A stretch of 64,000 nucleotides of DNA from Nonomuraea typhae. Its GTDB lineage: Bacteria > Actinomycetota > Actinomycetes > Streptosporangiales > Streptosporangiaceae. Below, piece after piece: positions 45,855-54,600 of the stretch. The notes below the pieces were generated by a model, which was given only the letters and a program-made list of their open reading frames with translations, was not told the DNA's origin and did not search any database. Within the stretch, counting starts at the first letter, position 1, and each line of letters opens with the position of its first letter. The position numbers were made by a program, and so were the translations under genes. The stretch is taken from positions 62,001-126,000 of the forward strand of contig NZ_VRLV01000016.1 of the NCBI RefSeq assembly GCF_009760925.1, read 5' to 3'.

Positions 45855-46727
45855 ATGTCTATCAGGCGTTTCGTGCCGGAGATCTGGTCCGCCCGCCTGT
45901 TGGTGGCGCTCCGGAAGAAGCTCGTGTACGCGGGCCCCGGCGTTGTGAACCGCGACTACGAGGGCGAGATCCAGGAGGCGGGCGACACCGTCCGCATCAC
46001 GTCGATCTCCGACCCGACTGTGGCCACGTACGTGCCGAACAGCACCACCATCACGCCCGAGGAACTCACCGACGCCCAGCGGACGCTGCTCATCGACCAG
46101 GTGAAATATTTCGCGTTCAAGGTCGACGACGTGGACGCCCGCCAGGCGAAGGGAGACGTCATTCCCGAGGCCATGTCTCGCGCTGCGTACAAGCTGGCCG
46201 ACGTCGTCGATCAGTATGTGGCCGGGCTGTACACCGGCATTCCGGCGGCGAACGTGGTCACTGCTGTCACCATCGACACCTCGAACCCGACCTCGTGGGC
46301 GACGGAGGCGGCCAAGGCGTACAACGACGTCCTCATTCCGCTGAAGGTCGTGCTCGACCAGGCGGACGTTCCAACCGAGGGACGCTTCGTCGTCATCCCG
46401 CCGGTCTTCCACGGCGTGCTGCTGCGCGATGACCGATTCGTCCGGCTGGACGCCTCCGGCACCACCGAGGGCCTGCGCAACGGCATGGTCGGCCGGGCCG
46501 CCGGGTTCGACATCCTCATGTCGAACAACACCCCGGTCCCCGGCGCGAACCAGAACGTCATCACCGCGGGCACGGACATGGCGATCTCCTATGCCGAGCA
46601 GATCAACAAGACCGAGGCGTACCGGCCCGAGGGCGGGTTCTCCGACGCGGTCAAGGGGCTCGCGCTGTACGGGGCCAAGCTTCTCCGCCCCGAGGCACTC
46701 GCCTCCTGCACCATCACCACCGGCTGA
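45855..46727 (+). CDS. major capsid protein, P22 gp5-like (290 aa)
   Basis: ATG 45855 with AAGGAAGG upstream. RRFVPEIWSARLLVALRKKL, GDTVRITSISDPTVATYVPN, LLIDQVKYFAFKVDDVDARQ, VVIPPVFHGVLLRDDRFVRL: the P22 coat family pattern (HK97 fold). Builds the icosahedral shell. Follows the scaffold gene. Confidence 0.9.
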   Translation: MSIRRFVPEIWSARLLVALRKKLVYAGPGVVNRDYEGEIQEAGDTVRITSISDPTVATYVPNSTTITPEELTDAQRTLLIDQVKYFAFKVDDVDARQAKGDVIPEAMSRAAYKLADVVDQYVAGLYTGIPAANVVTAVTIDTSNPTSWATEAAKAYNDVLIPLKVVLDQADVPTEGRFVVIPPVFHGVLLRDDRFVRLDASGTTEGLRNGMVGRAAGFDILMSNNTPVPGANQNVITAGTDMAISYAEQINKTEAYRPEGGFSDAVKGLALYGAKLLRPEALASCTITTG

Positions 46728-46742
46728 ACGGAGGACTGACTC

Positions 46743-47123
46743 ATGGCTCGTACCGCCGTGGCCTACCGGAACCTGGTGGCCAACAGCTCGCTCAACGGCG
46801 CCACCGGCCCGACGACCGTGGATTCCACACTCGTCACCAACGGCGTTGTCGTCAACGCGGCCGTCCCGGAGCTCACCGTCATCCGGGTCACCCACACCGA
46901 CGCCACCGCGCACGACTTCATCCTGCGCGCCGGCGACTACCCGCCCGCGTGGGCGGCCGGTCAGGGCGACCTGACCGTTGAGGTGGCGGCAACCTCCGGG
47001 GTCCGCTACTTCGGCCCGTTCGAGTCCGGCCGGTTCCTCCAGTCGGACGGGACCATGCACATCGACTTCGAGACCGGTTTCGCGGGCAGCATCGACATCC
47101 TCAAGGTGCCGAGGGGCACCTGA
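46743..47123 (+). CDS. putative capsid decoration protein (126 aa)
   Basis: ATG 46743 just after the capsid gene. Beta-rich: ELTVIRVTHTDATAHDFILR, GDLTVEVAATSGVRYFGPFE, SGRFLQSDGTMHIDFETGFA. The GxRxFGPFExxRFxQxDGxxxIDF segment is a shared capsid cement/decoration motif in actinophages. It resembles the protein at 49263-49586. Confidence 0.65.
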   Translation: MARTAVAYRNLVANSSLNGATGPTTVDSTLVTNGVVVNAAVPELTVIRVTHTDATAHDFILRAGDYPPAWAAGQGDLTVEVAATSGVRYFGPFESGRFLQSDGTMHIDFETGFAGSIDILKVPRGT

Positions 47124-47443
47124 TGACGGAAACCGGACACTTTCGTGGCTCCGGCAACGTCGTCTGGGAGCTCAGCCTGCCGCTCAACGAAGTCATGCAG
47201 GAGCAGCTCACCAAGGGCTACCTGCTCCGGGTCAACGCGGACGGAAGTGCGTATGTGGAGGCTGCAGCCGGAGAATCCGAGATGAGCGTTGACGACGCCC
47301 CGGCCGTCGAAGCGCCGCCGCCCACCAGCGCCTCGAAGGCTCATTGGGTCGGCTATGCGCACAGGGTGCATGGCATCCCCATTGATGACGCCGAAGCGAT
47401 GACGAAGAACGACCTGATGGAGCGATTCGGCGCCCAGGCATAG
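47123..47443 (+). CDS. small head protein (106 aa)
   Basis: ATG shares one base with the previous stop. WELSLPLNEVMQEQLTKGYL followed by a disordered linker and HWVGYAHRVHGIPIDDAEAM. The last part is a small helix-loop-helix (Rho-N/SAP-like) end found in some head-tail region proteins. Role unknown, head-associated by context. Confidence 0.6.
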   Translation: MTETGHFRGSGNVVWELSLPLNEVMQEQLTKGYLLRVNADGSAYVEAAAGESEMSVDDAPAVEAPPPTSASKAHWVGYAHRVHGIPIDDAEAMTKNDLMERFGAQA

Positions 47444-47452
47444 GAGGACCCG

Positions 47453-48025
47453 ATGCCTCCTCTGCCCTTGGCCTCTCCCGCTGACGCGGTCAGGCTCGGC
47501 TACACCCTGCCCTCAGGCCGGGAGATGGAGTTCCTGGCCCGAGCCTCCGCCCGGCTGCGCAGAGATGCCGGCAGGCCGATCTCTTCGACCACCTCGACCG
47601 TCCGCCTCAGGGTGGAGGGCGGGAAGGTCATGCTGCCGGGCGGACCGGTCACCGCGGTCTCCACCGTGGTCCGGCTGCCGGAGGACGGCGGCGCCACCCT
47701 GACCGGGTGGCGGTGGGACGGCATGGAGCACATCCACTGCATCCCGCTGTGGTGCGCAGACGTACTCGTCACCTACACCCACGGCCTCGCCACCATCCCC
47801 GACGAGCTGCTGGACCTCGTCTGCTCAGTCGCCGTACGGCTGGGCCAGACCGAGGAAGCGCCAGGCATGGAAGTGGGCAAGCGCTCCGAGTCCATCGATG
47901 ACTACGCGGTCACCTACGCGGTCGAGGCGATCGAAACCGCGTCCGGGCTGCTGCCGGGGGAGAGCCAGCAACTGGCCGCGTTCCTCGGCTCCTCGCCGGG
48001 CGCGTACGTGGTGAGGCCGCGATGA
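47453..48025 (+). CDS. head-tail adaptor (connector) protein (190 aa)
   Basis: ATG 47453. HK97 gp6/SPP1 gp15-like: N-terminal helices (LARASARLRRDAGRPISSTT), beta insertion (GGKVMLPGGPVTAVSTVVRL), helical C terminus (ELLDLVCSVAVRLGQTEEAP). Binds below the portal ring. ATGA overlap with the next gene. Confidence 0.8.
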   Translation: MPPLPLASPADAVRLGYTLPSGREMEFLARASARLRRDAGRPISSTTSTVRLRVEGGKVMLPGGPVTAVSTVVRLPEDGGATLTGWRWDGMEHIHCIPLWCADVLVTYTHGLATIPDELLDLVCSVAVRLGQTEEAPGMEVGKRSESIDDYAVTYAVEAIETASGLLPGESQQLAAFLGSSPGAYVVRPR

Positions 48026-48414
48026 GTGTCTCCGGCGTCCTCGCCCAAGGCCGGGCGGCGGCGCTGCAGCTCATGCGCGACACCTGTGTGGTGGAGCGCA
48101 AGGACGGCGATCCAGTCCTCAACGAGACCACCGGCGTCCTCGAGCAGCAGTGGGCGCCCATATACACCGGCGCATGCCGGGTGAAGCCCCGTTCCTCATC
48201 GGAGACGGAATGGGGCGAGCGAGAGGTCACCCTGCACTCGTATGTGGCCGTGCTCCCGTGGGACGCCGCACCCGAAATCCAGCGTGAAGACCAGCTCACC
48301 ATCACCGCGTCCGACGACACCTGGCTGATCGGACGCCACCTTGAGGTGATCGCCATCTCCCTCGCCGGGGCCGCAACGGCCCGGCGCCTGCTCGTAGAGG
48401 ACAAGGAGGGCTGA
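48022..48414 (+). CDS. head closure protein, DUF6093 (130 aa)
   Basis: ATG in ATGA overlap. LMRDTCVVERKDGDPVLNET, TGACRVKPRSSSE and LPWDAAPEIQREDQLTITAS match the DUF6093/head-closure plan used by actinophages to plug the portal. Beta-barrel. Correct operon position. Confidence 0.78.
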   Translation: MSVSGVLAQGRAAALQLMRDTCVVERKDGDPVLNETTGVLEQQWAPIYTGACRVKPRSSSETEWGEREVTLHSYVAVLPWDAAPEIQREDQLTITASDDTWLIGRHLEVIAISLAGAATARRLLVEDKEG

Positions 48415-48797
48415 TGGCCGAGATTGACGTCTCCGAGTTGCTCGGCCTTGTCCGTTACCTCGACAACGCCGAGCACGAGGCTGCTCGTAGGACCCATCCC
48501 GTGGTTGAGCGTCACGCCAAGGCACTCGGCGAGCAGTGGCGGAAGAACGCGCGGGCGACTGCACGCCGACACGGCAAGCGCTACCCCAGCAGTATCACCG
48601 CCGGACAGGTGCCTACCGCTTCGGCAATCGAGTGGGAGATCGGGCCCGAGTCGATGCTGCCCCAGGGCGGCATGGGGCGCGGTTTCGAGTACGGGTCACG
48701 CAACCAGCCGCCCCACTGGGACGGTGCCCGGGCGGCGATCCAGGAGGAACCCAAGTTCGTGGCGTCCATCGATGAGGTCGTCCGGAGCCTGTTGTGA
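48414..48797 (+). CDS. head-tail joining protein (HK97 gp10-like, 127 aa)
   Basis: ATG overlaps previous stop. Helical N terminus (HPVVERHAKALGEQWRKNAR) then YPSSITAGQVPTASAIEWEI and GFEYGSRNQPPHWDGARAAI, the usual pattern of the minor tail/neck gp10-like protein. GTGA coupling to the next gene. Confidence 0.75.
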   Translation: MAEIDVSELLGLVRYLDNAEHEAARRTHPVVERHAKALGEQWRKNARATARRHGKRYPSSITAGQVPTASAIEWEIGPESMLPQGGMGRGFEYGSRNQPPHWDGARAAIQEEPKFVASIDEVVRSLL

Positions 48798-49204
48798 CTC
48801 CGTTACCGTCGAGGCCGCTCGCCCAGGCGTTGCTAGATCGCTGGCGTCTCGCTGTGCCGGTAACGCTGACCATCCATGATGCGAAGGCACCCCAGGATGC
48901 GGCTCCGCCGTATGCGGTGATCTTCTTCGACACCGGAATGAAGTCGGGGTTCCACCGCAACCTCGTCAACGACGGGCCGAACGAGCTCCGCTACCAGGTC
49001 ACCTCGGTGGGGGAGACCCGAGATCAGGCTGCGTGGGTAGCCGACAAGATGGCTGCCGCGGTACTCGGCAGCGCTCCCGAGCTGCCTGGTCGGAGGATCT
49101 GGCCGGCCGTTGAAGAGGGAAGCCAGCCAGTTCGGCGTGAGGACGAATCGACCGCGTTGTTTTACGGCACCTCGCAGTACCTGACCAGGTCAGATCCAGC
49201 CTGA
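48794..49204 (+). CDS. tail terminator (136 aa)
   Basis: GTG 48794. PPYAVIFFDTGMKSGFHRNL, ELRYQVTSVGETRDQAAWVA, RREDESTALFYGTSQYLTRS resemble gpU-like tail terminators that cap the tail tube at the head side. Ends just before a rho-independent terminator. Confidence 0.72.
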   Translation: MTPLPSRPLAQALLDRWRLAVPVTLTIHDAKAPQDAAPPYAVIFFDTGMKSGFHRNLVNDGPNELRYQVTSVGETRDQAAWVADKMAAAVLGSAPELPGRRIWPAVEEGSQPVRREDESTALFYGTSQYLTRSDPA

Positions 49205-49217
49205 CATCCAGTTTCCG

Positions 49218-49241
49218 GCCCGCCTCCGAGCGGGCTTTTTT
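49218..49241 (+). terminator. rho-independent terminator between connector and tail genes
   Basis: GCCCGC (49218-49223) pairs with GCGGGC (49230-49235), 6-nt loop, followed by TTTTTT (49236-49241). A partial terminator here would set the ratio of head to tail transcripts. Confidence 0.8.
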
Positions 49242-49262
49242 CATGCCCTGAGGAGAGCCCGC

Positions 49263-49586
49263 ATGGCTACCTACACCGCCGAGGCGATGACGGTCGCTGG
49301 GACCGCCCTGACCTCCAGGTCTGCCGCCTCCGGAGACAAGATCACCCCGGACGACAACCTGTTCCTGATCATCACCAACGGTGGCGGCTCGCCCATGACC
49401 GTCACGGTCGCCGTGCCTGGGACCAACTCCTACGGCGAGGCGAATCCAGACCCGGTCCGCACGATCACCAACGCCACCACGAAGGCGGTCAAGCTCCTGC
49501 GCGAGTGGGCCGACCCCAGTGACGGGCTCATCGCGCTGACGTGGTCGGCGACCACCAGCGTCACCTACTTCGTCGTCCGGGGCTGA
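49263..49586 (+). CDS. small beta-sandwich virion protein (107 aa)
   Basis: ATG 49263 with GAGGAGAG upstream. Thr-rich beta strands (NLFLIITNGGGSPMTVTVAV, TVAVPGTNSYGEANPD) end in WSATTSVTYFVVRG. It has the composition of capsid or tail decoration proteins. It may be related to the product of 46743-47123 (DFILRAGDYPPAW strand). Precedes the major tail gene. Confidence 0.6.
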   Translation: MATYTAEAMTVAGTALTSRSAASGDKITPDDNLFLIITNGGGSPMTVTVAVPGTNSYGEANPDPVRTITNATTKAVKLLREWADPSDGLIALTWSATTSVTYFVVRG

Positions 49587-49587
49587 C

Positions 49588-49785
49588 GTGAGCCAGCACC
49601 TCATCCGCGACGAGTACGGCAACGAGTTCCCCGTCGACTCCACCGCGCTCCCGTTCTGGGAGAACCGCGAGGGCCACACCATCGTCGGCCCCATCCCCGA
49701 GCCCGGCGACGAGCCTGAGCCCGCCGAGGCCACCAAGACCACGAAGAAGGCGGCGCCCCGGCCTGCCTCAGAAGACAAGGAGTAG
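49588..49785 (+). CDS. small acidic/Pro-rich protein (65 aa)
   Basis: GTG 49588. YGNEFPVDSTALPFWENREG, then a low-complexity Pro/Glu/Lys tail (PEPGDEPEPAEATKTTKKAA). Unknown; the motif is also seen in small head proteins. Directly before the major tail protein gene. Confidence 0.55.
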   Translation: MSQHLIRDEYGNEFPVDSTALPFWENREGHTIVGPIPEPGDEPEPAEATKTTKKAAPRPASEDKE

Positions 49786-49791
49786 CAGGCC

Positions 49792-50280
49792 ATGGCCAAG
49801 CGGCTCACCGACGGGAACACGAAGGCGACCTTCGTCCCGACCATCAACTCCCTCTCGGCGCCGACCGTCGCCGAGCTCACGGACGCAGGCATCGTAGTTC
49901 TGGAGAACACCGTCACCGATGACGGCCTCGACATCTCCTTCGATGAGGGCGCGGTCGAGGGCAATGTGCTGGCGAGCACTCAAGACTTCGAAAGCCCTGG
50001 GCGCAGCAAGGCTCAGATCGAGCTCACCTACTACCGGGATTCCACGGCTGGCTCCGACCGTATGTGGTCGGTCATGACGCGCGGCACCGCTGGCTATCTG
50101 GTGGTCCGTCGCGGTGTCACGGCCGCGACCGCCTACGCCGCGTCGCAGAAGGTCGAGGTGTACACGGTGACCTGTGGTGAGCGCCGGCCGATGGCTCCTG
50201 AGCGTGAGAGTTACGAGAAGGTGCAGCTCAAGCTGTACCCGTCTGGCACGTACACGACTGAGGCGACCGTGGCGGCCTGA
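49792..50280 (+). CDS. major tail protein (162 aa)
   Basis: ATG 49792. Beta-rich tube protein: TVAELTDAGIVVLENTVTDD, IELTYYRDSTAGSDRMWSVM, VEVYTVTCGERRPMAPERES, YEKVQLKLYPSGTY. Position immediately before the tail assembly chaperones is standard. Forms the tail tube. Confidence 0.82.
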   Translation: MAKRLTDGNTKATFVPTINSLSAPTVAELTDAGIVVLENTVTDDGLDISFDEGAVEGNVLASTQDFESPGRSKAQIELTYYRDSTAGSDRMWSVMTRGTAGYLVVRRGVTAATAYAASQKVEVYTVTCGERRPMAPERESYEKVQLKLYPSGTYTTEATVAA

Positions 50281-50831
50281 TGGACACAAAGCCCCCTGTT
50301 GTCGCGGACCTGCTGACCAAAGTCCGGCGCCCGGAGAAGACCGTCCCGATCTGCCTCGCAGGCGACCTGCAGGCCGAGTTTGAGGATCTCGATCGCGACC
50401 TGGCGATTGCCCGCGAGCAGCCCGCCGACGGGACGCTCGCAGGCGGCGGGAATCCGCTCGCCACGCAGCTCGCCCATCAGATCATGGAGCTGCGCGAGCG
50501 GATGCGCGAGCACACCACCGTGTTCCGTTTCCGCGGCCTTCCACGCAAGGCGTTCAGTGACCTGGTCGCTGCTCATCCGCCGTCCGATGAGGACAAAGAG
50601 ACCGGCAACGACGTCAACTGGGAGACCTTCGGCGTCGCCCTCGTCTCAGCGTGCGCCGTCGAGCCGGAGATGACGGAAGCGGAGACCGGGCAACTCGCCG
50701 ACGCCCTCACGCAGGCGCAGTGGGATTCCCTGTTCGCAGCCGCCTGGAGCGTGAACAAGAGGGACGTGGACGTCCCTTTCTCCTACGCCGCATCCGCGGT
50801 TCTGCAGAGCTCCAAGAAGAACTCGAAGTAG
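50280..50831 (+). CDS. tail assembly chaperone G (183 aa)
   Basis: ATG shares a base with the major tail stop (TGATG). LAGDLQAEFEDLDRDLAIAR, FRFRGLPRKAFSDLVAAHPP, WETFGVALVSACAVEPEMTE, AQWDSLFAAAWSVNKRDVDV: the usual actinophage gpG-like profile. A CCCTTTC slippery site near its end allows a longer fusion. Confidence 0.85.
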   Translation: MDTKPPVVADLLTKVRRPEKTVPICLAGDLQAEFEDLDRDLAIAREQPADGTLAGGGNPLATQLAHQIMELRERMREHTTVFRFRGLPRKAFSDLVAAHPPSDEDKETGNDVNWETFGVALVSACAVEPEMTEAETGQLADALTQAQWDSLFAAAWSVNKRDVDVPFSYAASAVLQSSKKNSK

Positions 50832-51199
50832 CCGCTGCGTGGGGTGTGCCACGCAGCGAGCTGCTCGGCCGGCAAGCAGCCGCAGTGACCGAGTACCACT
50901 ACGACGGTGGCCGGCTGACCCACACGACGACCACGTGGGAGCCGCGCTGGCTTGATGAGGATCTCGCGTGGGCGAAGGCATGGATGCACTACCAGGCCAA
51001 CAAATGCCCAGGATGCGGCTGGCAACTCGTAGAGAGCACCGCCATGCACAACGGTGAGCCTGCGCACTCCTTCCACGTCCCGGACCCGCTGCGCTGCCAC
51101 GTGTGTGACGCGCGAAAGAAGGCCCAGGAAGCCCACGAGAAGAAGGGCGCCGTCGTCCGCCCCGAGGCTCAGGTATGGGTGGTCGAGCAGGTCGACTAG
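50280..51199 (+). CDS. tail assembly chaperone GT fusion (-1 frameshift product)
   Basis: Produced by a -1 shift at 50774-50780. The T part contains EELEVAAAWGVPRSELLGRQ, TEYHYDGGRLTHTTTTWEPR, then two Cys pairs (CPGCGWQ, CHVCDARKK) as in other actinophage T domains. G and GT in a set ratio wrap the tape measure during tail assembly. Confidence 0.78.
50774..50780 (+). promoter_or_regulatory. -1 ribosomal frameshift site CCCTTTC
   Basis: In the G frame the bases read C CCT TTC, an ideal X XXY YYZ heptamer. A -1 slip gives CCC TTT and continues in the frame that encodes LLRRIRGSAELQEELEVAAA and ends at 51199. G stops 51 bases further on, so only the slipped ribosome makes the fusion. Confidence 0.75.
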
Positions 51200-51531
51200 C
51201 TACCCGCGGCTTCGGCCCGGCGCTGGCGGTCGTTGTTCATGATGACCCCGGCAAAGAACGCCACCACACCAGCTCCCACGAGGATGAACCCTGGGATGCG
51301 CAGGAGGTTGCGCAGGTCGGAGCACCCTGCCGCGGCGTTAACCCGTCCCGAGAGAGATTGGCCGTTCTCGCTGAGAAGAGCGTTGGTCAGGTCGTTGACC
51401 CGGGCGTCGCGGCTTTCGACGAACGCACTGCCGCAGTTGACGCCCTGGCTGCTGACGGGGACGAATCCGACGATCGCGCCGACGCCGAGTAGCACCACGG
51501 CGACGATCATCAGCTTCTTGAAGGTGGTCAT
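51196..51531 (-). CDS. minus-strand two-TM protein (111 aa), moron
   Basis: Minus strand, start at 51531 (MTTFKKLMIVAVVLLGVGAI). Two membrane spans (residues about 6-26 and 83-103) enclose a ~55-residue loop containing two Cys (VNCGSAF, GCSDLRN), probably outside and disulfide-linked. Placed against the late operon between chaperone and tape-measure genes. Its membrane topology suits a lysogenic or superinfection-exclusion role, which is inference. Confidence 0.7.
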   Translation of the reverse strand: MTTFKKLMIVAVVLLGVGAIVGFVPVSSQGVNCGSAFVESRDARVNDLTNALLSENGQSLSGRVNAAAGCSDLRNLLRIPGFILVGAGVVAFFAGVIMNNDRQRRAEAAGS

Positions 51532-51635
51532 TGAGGATCCCCTCTTCGATGCGGGCCCCCGACTCGTCGTGATGATGACACGGTCCAACGCCTCACCCGA
51601 CGCGAACGGCCCAACTCGTTACCTGCCGGGCGGGG

Positions 51636-54600
51636 GTGAACCTCGTGGCCGACAGGTCAGTAAGCATTTCGCTTCGCGCCCGGGTGGCCGACTTCGTCAC
51701 CGGCATGGGTGCGGCGAAGAAGAGCACCCAGGACCTGTCGCGCAACATGACCGAGACCGGCGCTTCCGCGGACAGGATGCGCCAGCGCCTCGAAGCAGCC
51801 ACGCGGGCACTACCGAAGATCCAGATCGACGCCGATTCGACCGCAGCCGAGATCAAGTTCGCGCAATTGCGTGCCGAACTGGAAAAGCTCGCCAGCAAGC
51901 GCATCGGGATCGACATCGATGCCGACGCCGCCCGCACCGAAATCGCGGAGATCGAACGGCAACTGGAGCAGCTCCAGCGCTCCGAAGTGGACATCAACGT
52001 CCGCGCCGACATCGGCACCGCGCTGGCCGAACTGCGGGCGATGGACGGCGAGGTGTCCCGCCTGGACGGACGCCAGGCCCACGTGCGCGTGGACGCCAAC
52101 GTCTCCGGCGCACTCGCGAACATCGCCCTCGTAGCCGCTGCACTCGCATCGCTACCGGCGGTTACCACGATCGCTGTCGGGGTCGCCGGCCTCGGAGCGG
52201 CCTTCACCGCCGCCGGGCTCGGCGCCGCGGCGTTCACCGCCGCAGCCGCACCAGGGTTCGGCCGCGTCACGGAGGCGCTGAAGGCGCAGGAGGCGGCAGC
52301 CAAGAGCGCCGGAGGAGCTACGGGCGGAGCCGGACAGTCAGCGGCCCAGGCGGCTCAGCAGGCGCTCCAGCTTGAGGCGGCGGAGAAGCGGCTGGCCGAT
52401 GCTCAGCGCGAGGAGAAGCAGGCACAGGAAGACCTCACACGAGCGCGGGAGGCTGGCCGCCGGGCGCTTGAGGACATGAACTTCAGCCTCGAACGCAGCA
52501 TCCTCAGCCAGAAGGACGCGGCTCTCGCCGTCCGCGAAGCCGAGGCGCGCCTGTCGGAGCTGCTGGCCCGCGGCGATGCATCCGACCTGGAGATCGAGCG
52601 GGCGATGCTCGGCGTCGAGATGGCGCAGCAGAGGGCCCGTGAGCAGGAGGTCAAGACCCAGCGCGCCCGCGAGGACACCGCCGCGGCGAACAAAAAGGGC
52701 GTCGAGGGCACCAAGGAATACCAGCGCGGCCTGGAGAACCTGCGCCAGGCACAGGACAAGGTCGCCCAAGCGGAGATGCAGCTCAAGATGCTGCACCTCC
52801 AGCAGCAGGCCGCCATGTCCGGCGGCGGAGGTGGCGCATCGAAACTCGCCGATGCGTTCGCCAACCTGAGTAAGGCCGAGAAGGCGCTGGCCGTCGACCT
52901 CAAGGCGTTCATCGACGAGTACACGCGCTGGCAGCAATCCCTTCAAGCGGACACGTTCAAGGTCATCTCAGGCGGCCTGGACCTCATTTCCTCACAGCTG
53001 CCGCGCCTGTCTCCGATGGTTACAGCCACCGCCGCTTCGTTCCTGATCCTGGAGCGGGACGCGCAGCGGGCTCTTGCCGGCCCGTTCTGGTCTCAGTTCC
53101 TATCCAACGTCACTCAGCAGATCCCGACCGCGATCGTTGGACTCGGCCGGAGCTTCGGGAACGTGACGACCGGCATCGCCGGGATGATCAACGCGTTCCT
53201 GCCCTTCACTCCCACGATCGTCGGCGGGATCGAGAGAGCGACGGCAGCGTTCTCCCAGTGGGGTCAGCAACTGGCCGGATCGAACGAGTTCCGCCAGTTC
53301 ATTCTGTTCGTCCAAGAGAACGCCCCACGCGTCTGGGAGATGATCAAGAATGTTGCCGGCGCCATCGGCAACATCGTCACAGCGCTCGCCCCCCTCGGCG
53401 TCGGGCCGCTGGCAGGACTCAATCTCCTCGCATCGATCGTCCGAGGCATGGACCCCGGCCACATCCAGATGATCGCCATCGCTATCGGCGCCGTCTACAC
53501 CGCGGTCAAAGCGGGCCAGGCGATCAACGCGGCCGTGACCGCCCTGACCAACCTGCAAACCCGGATGGACGCAGTCGGCAACTCCGCTGGCGGCGCCAAA
53601 GGGAAGATCGCATCCTTTGCCGGGGCTCTCGGGGCCGGCGGGCCTTGGGGCGTCGCCATCGCCGCAGGCATCACCGCACTTGGGATCTTCGCTCAACGGC
53701 AGGTTGAAGCCGAAGGACGGATCAGGGAGCTGACCGCGACCCTGGACCGGCAGAGCGGCGCCGTTACCGCGGACACGCGGGAGTGGACGAAGAACCGCCT
53801 CGAAACCGAAGGCGCCCTGAAGGCGGCGCAGCAACTCGGCATCCCTCTGCAGATGGTGACCGACGCCGCTCTCGGCAACAAGGCCGCACTTGAGGGTGTC
53901 AACGCAGCGATGGCCCGCTTCACCGACGTGTCTCAGGGTGCCAAGGTCATCGGAGGCTCGTGGGCTGGGACAGTGGACGAAAACGTGCGCGCCGCCAACC
54001 TGCTCAAGGCGGCGCTCAGCGACACCAACACGGAGCTGGGCGATTCGGTTGCGGCACACCAGCGGCTCGCCGAGGCCGGTGGGCAGACCGCTACATCCAG
54101 TCAGACTGCCGGATCTGGCATCACCGCAATGGGTGGTCAGGCAGCGACAGCCTCCGGCCAGGTGATGTCGCTGCGAGACGAGTTGGACAAGCTGACCGGC
54201 TCGAACTTCGCGGCCGAGCAGGCCAACATCGCGTTCGCTTCCGCGCTCACTCGGGCGAAGGACGCAGCGACGCAGAACGGCGCCGCGACCAACACCAACA
54301 CACAGGCGTACTGGAACAATCGATCCGCCTTGCTGGATGTCGCCAGAGCCTCCAATGACGTGCGGACCGCCCTGGAACAGCAGGGCGTTCCTATGGAACT
54401 GGTCAACGAGAAGGCCAGGCAGCAACGGGATGCGTTCATCCAAGTCGCCGAGAAGATGGGCTACACGAAGACTCAGGCCAAGGCGATGGCCGATCAGATG
54501 GGGCTCATCCCCAGCAAGATCGAAACCAAGGTCGACGCGCCCGGAATGCCGAAGACCAAGCAGGAATTCATCGACCTGGCCAAGGAACTCGGCGTTGGTA

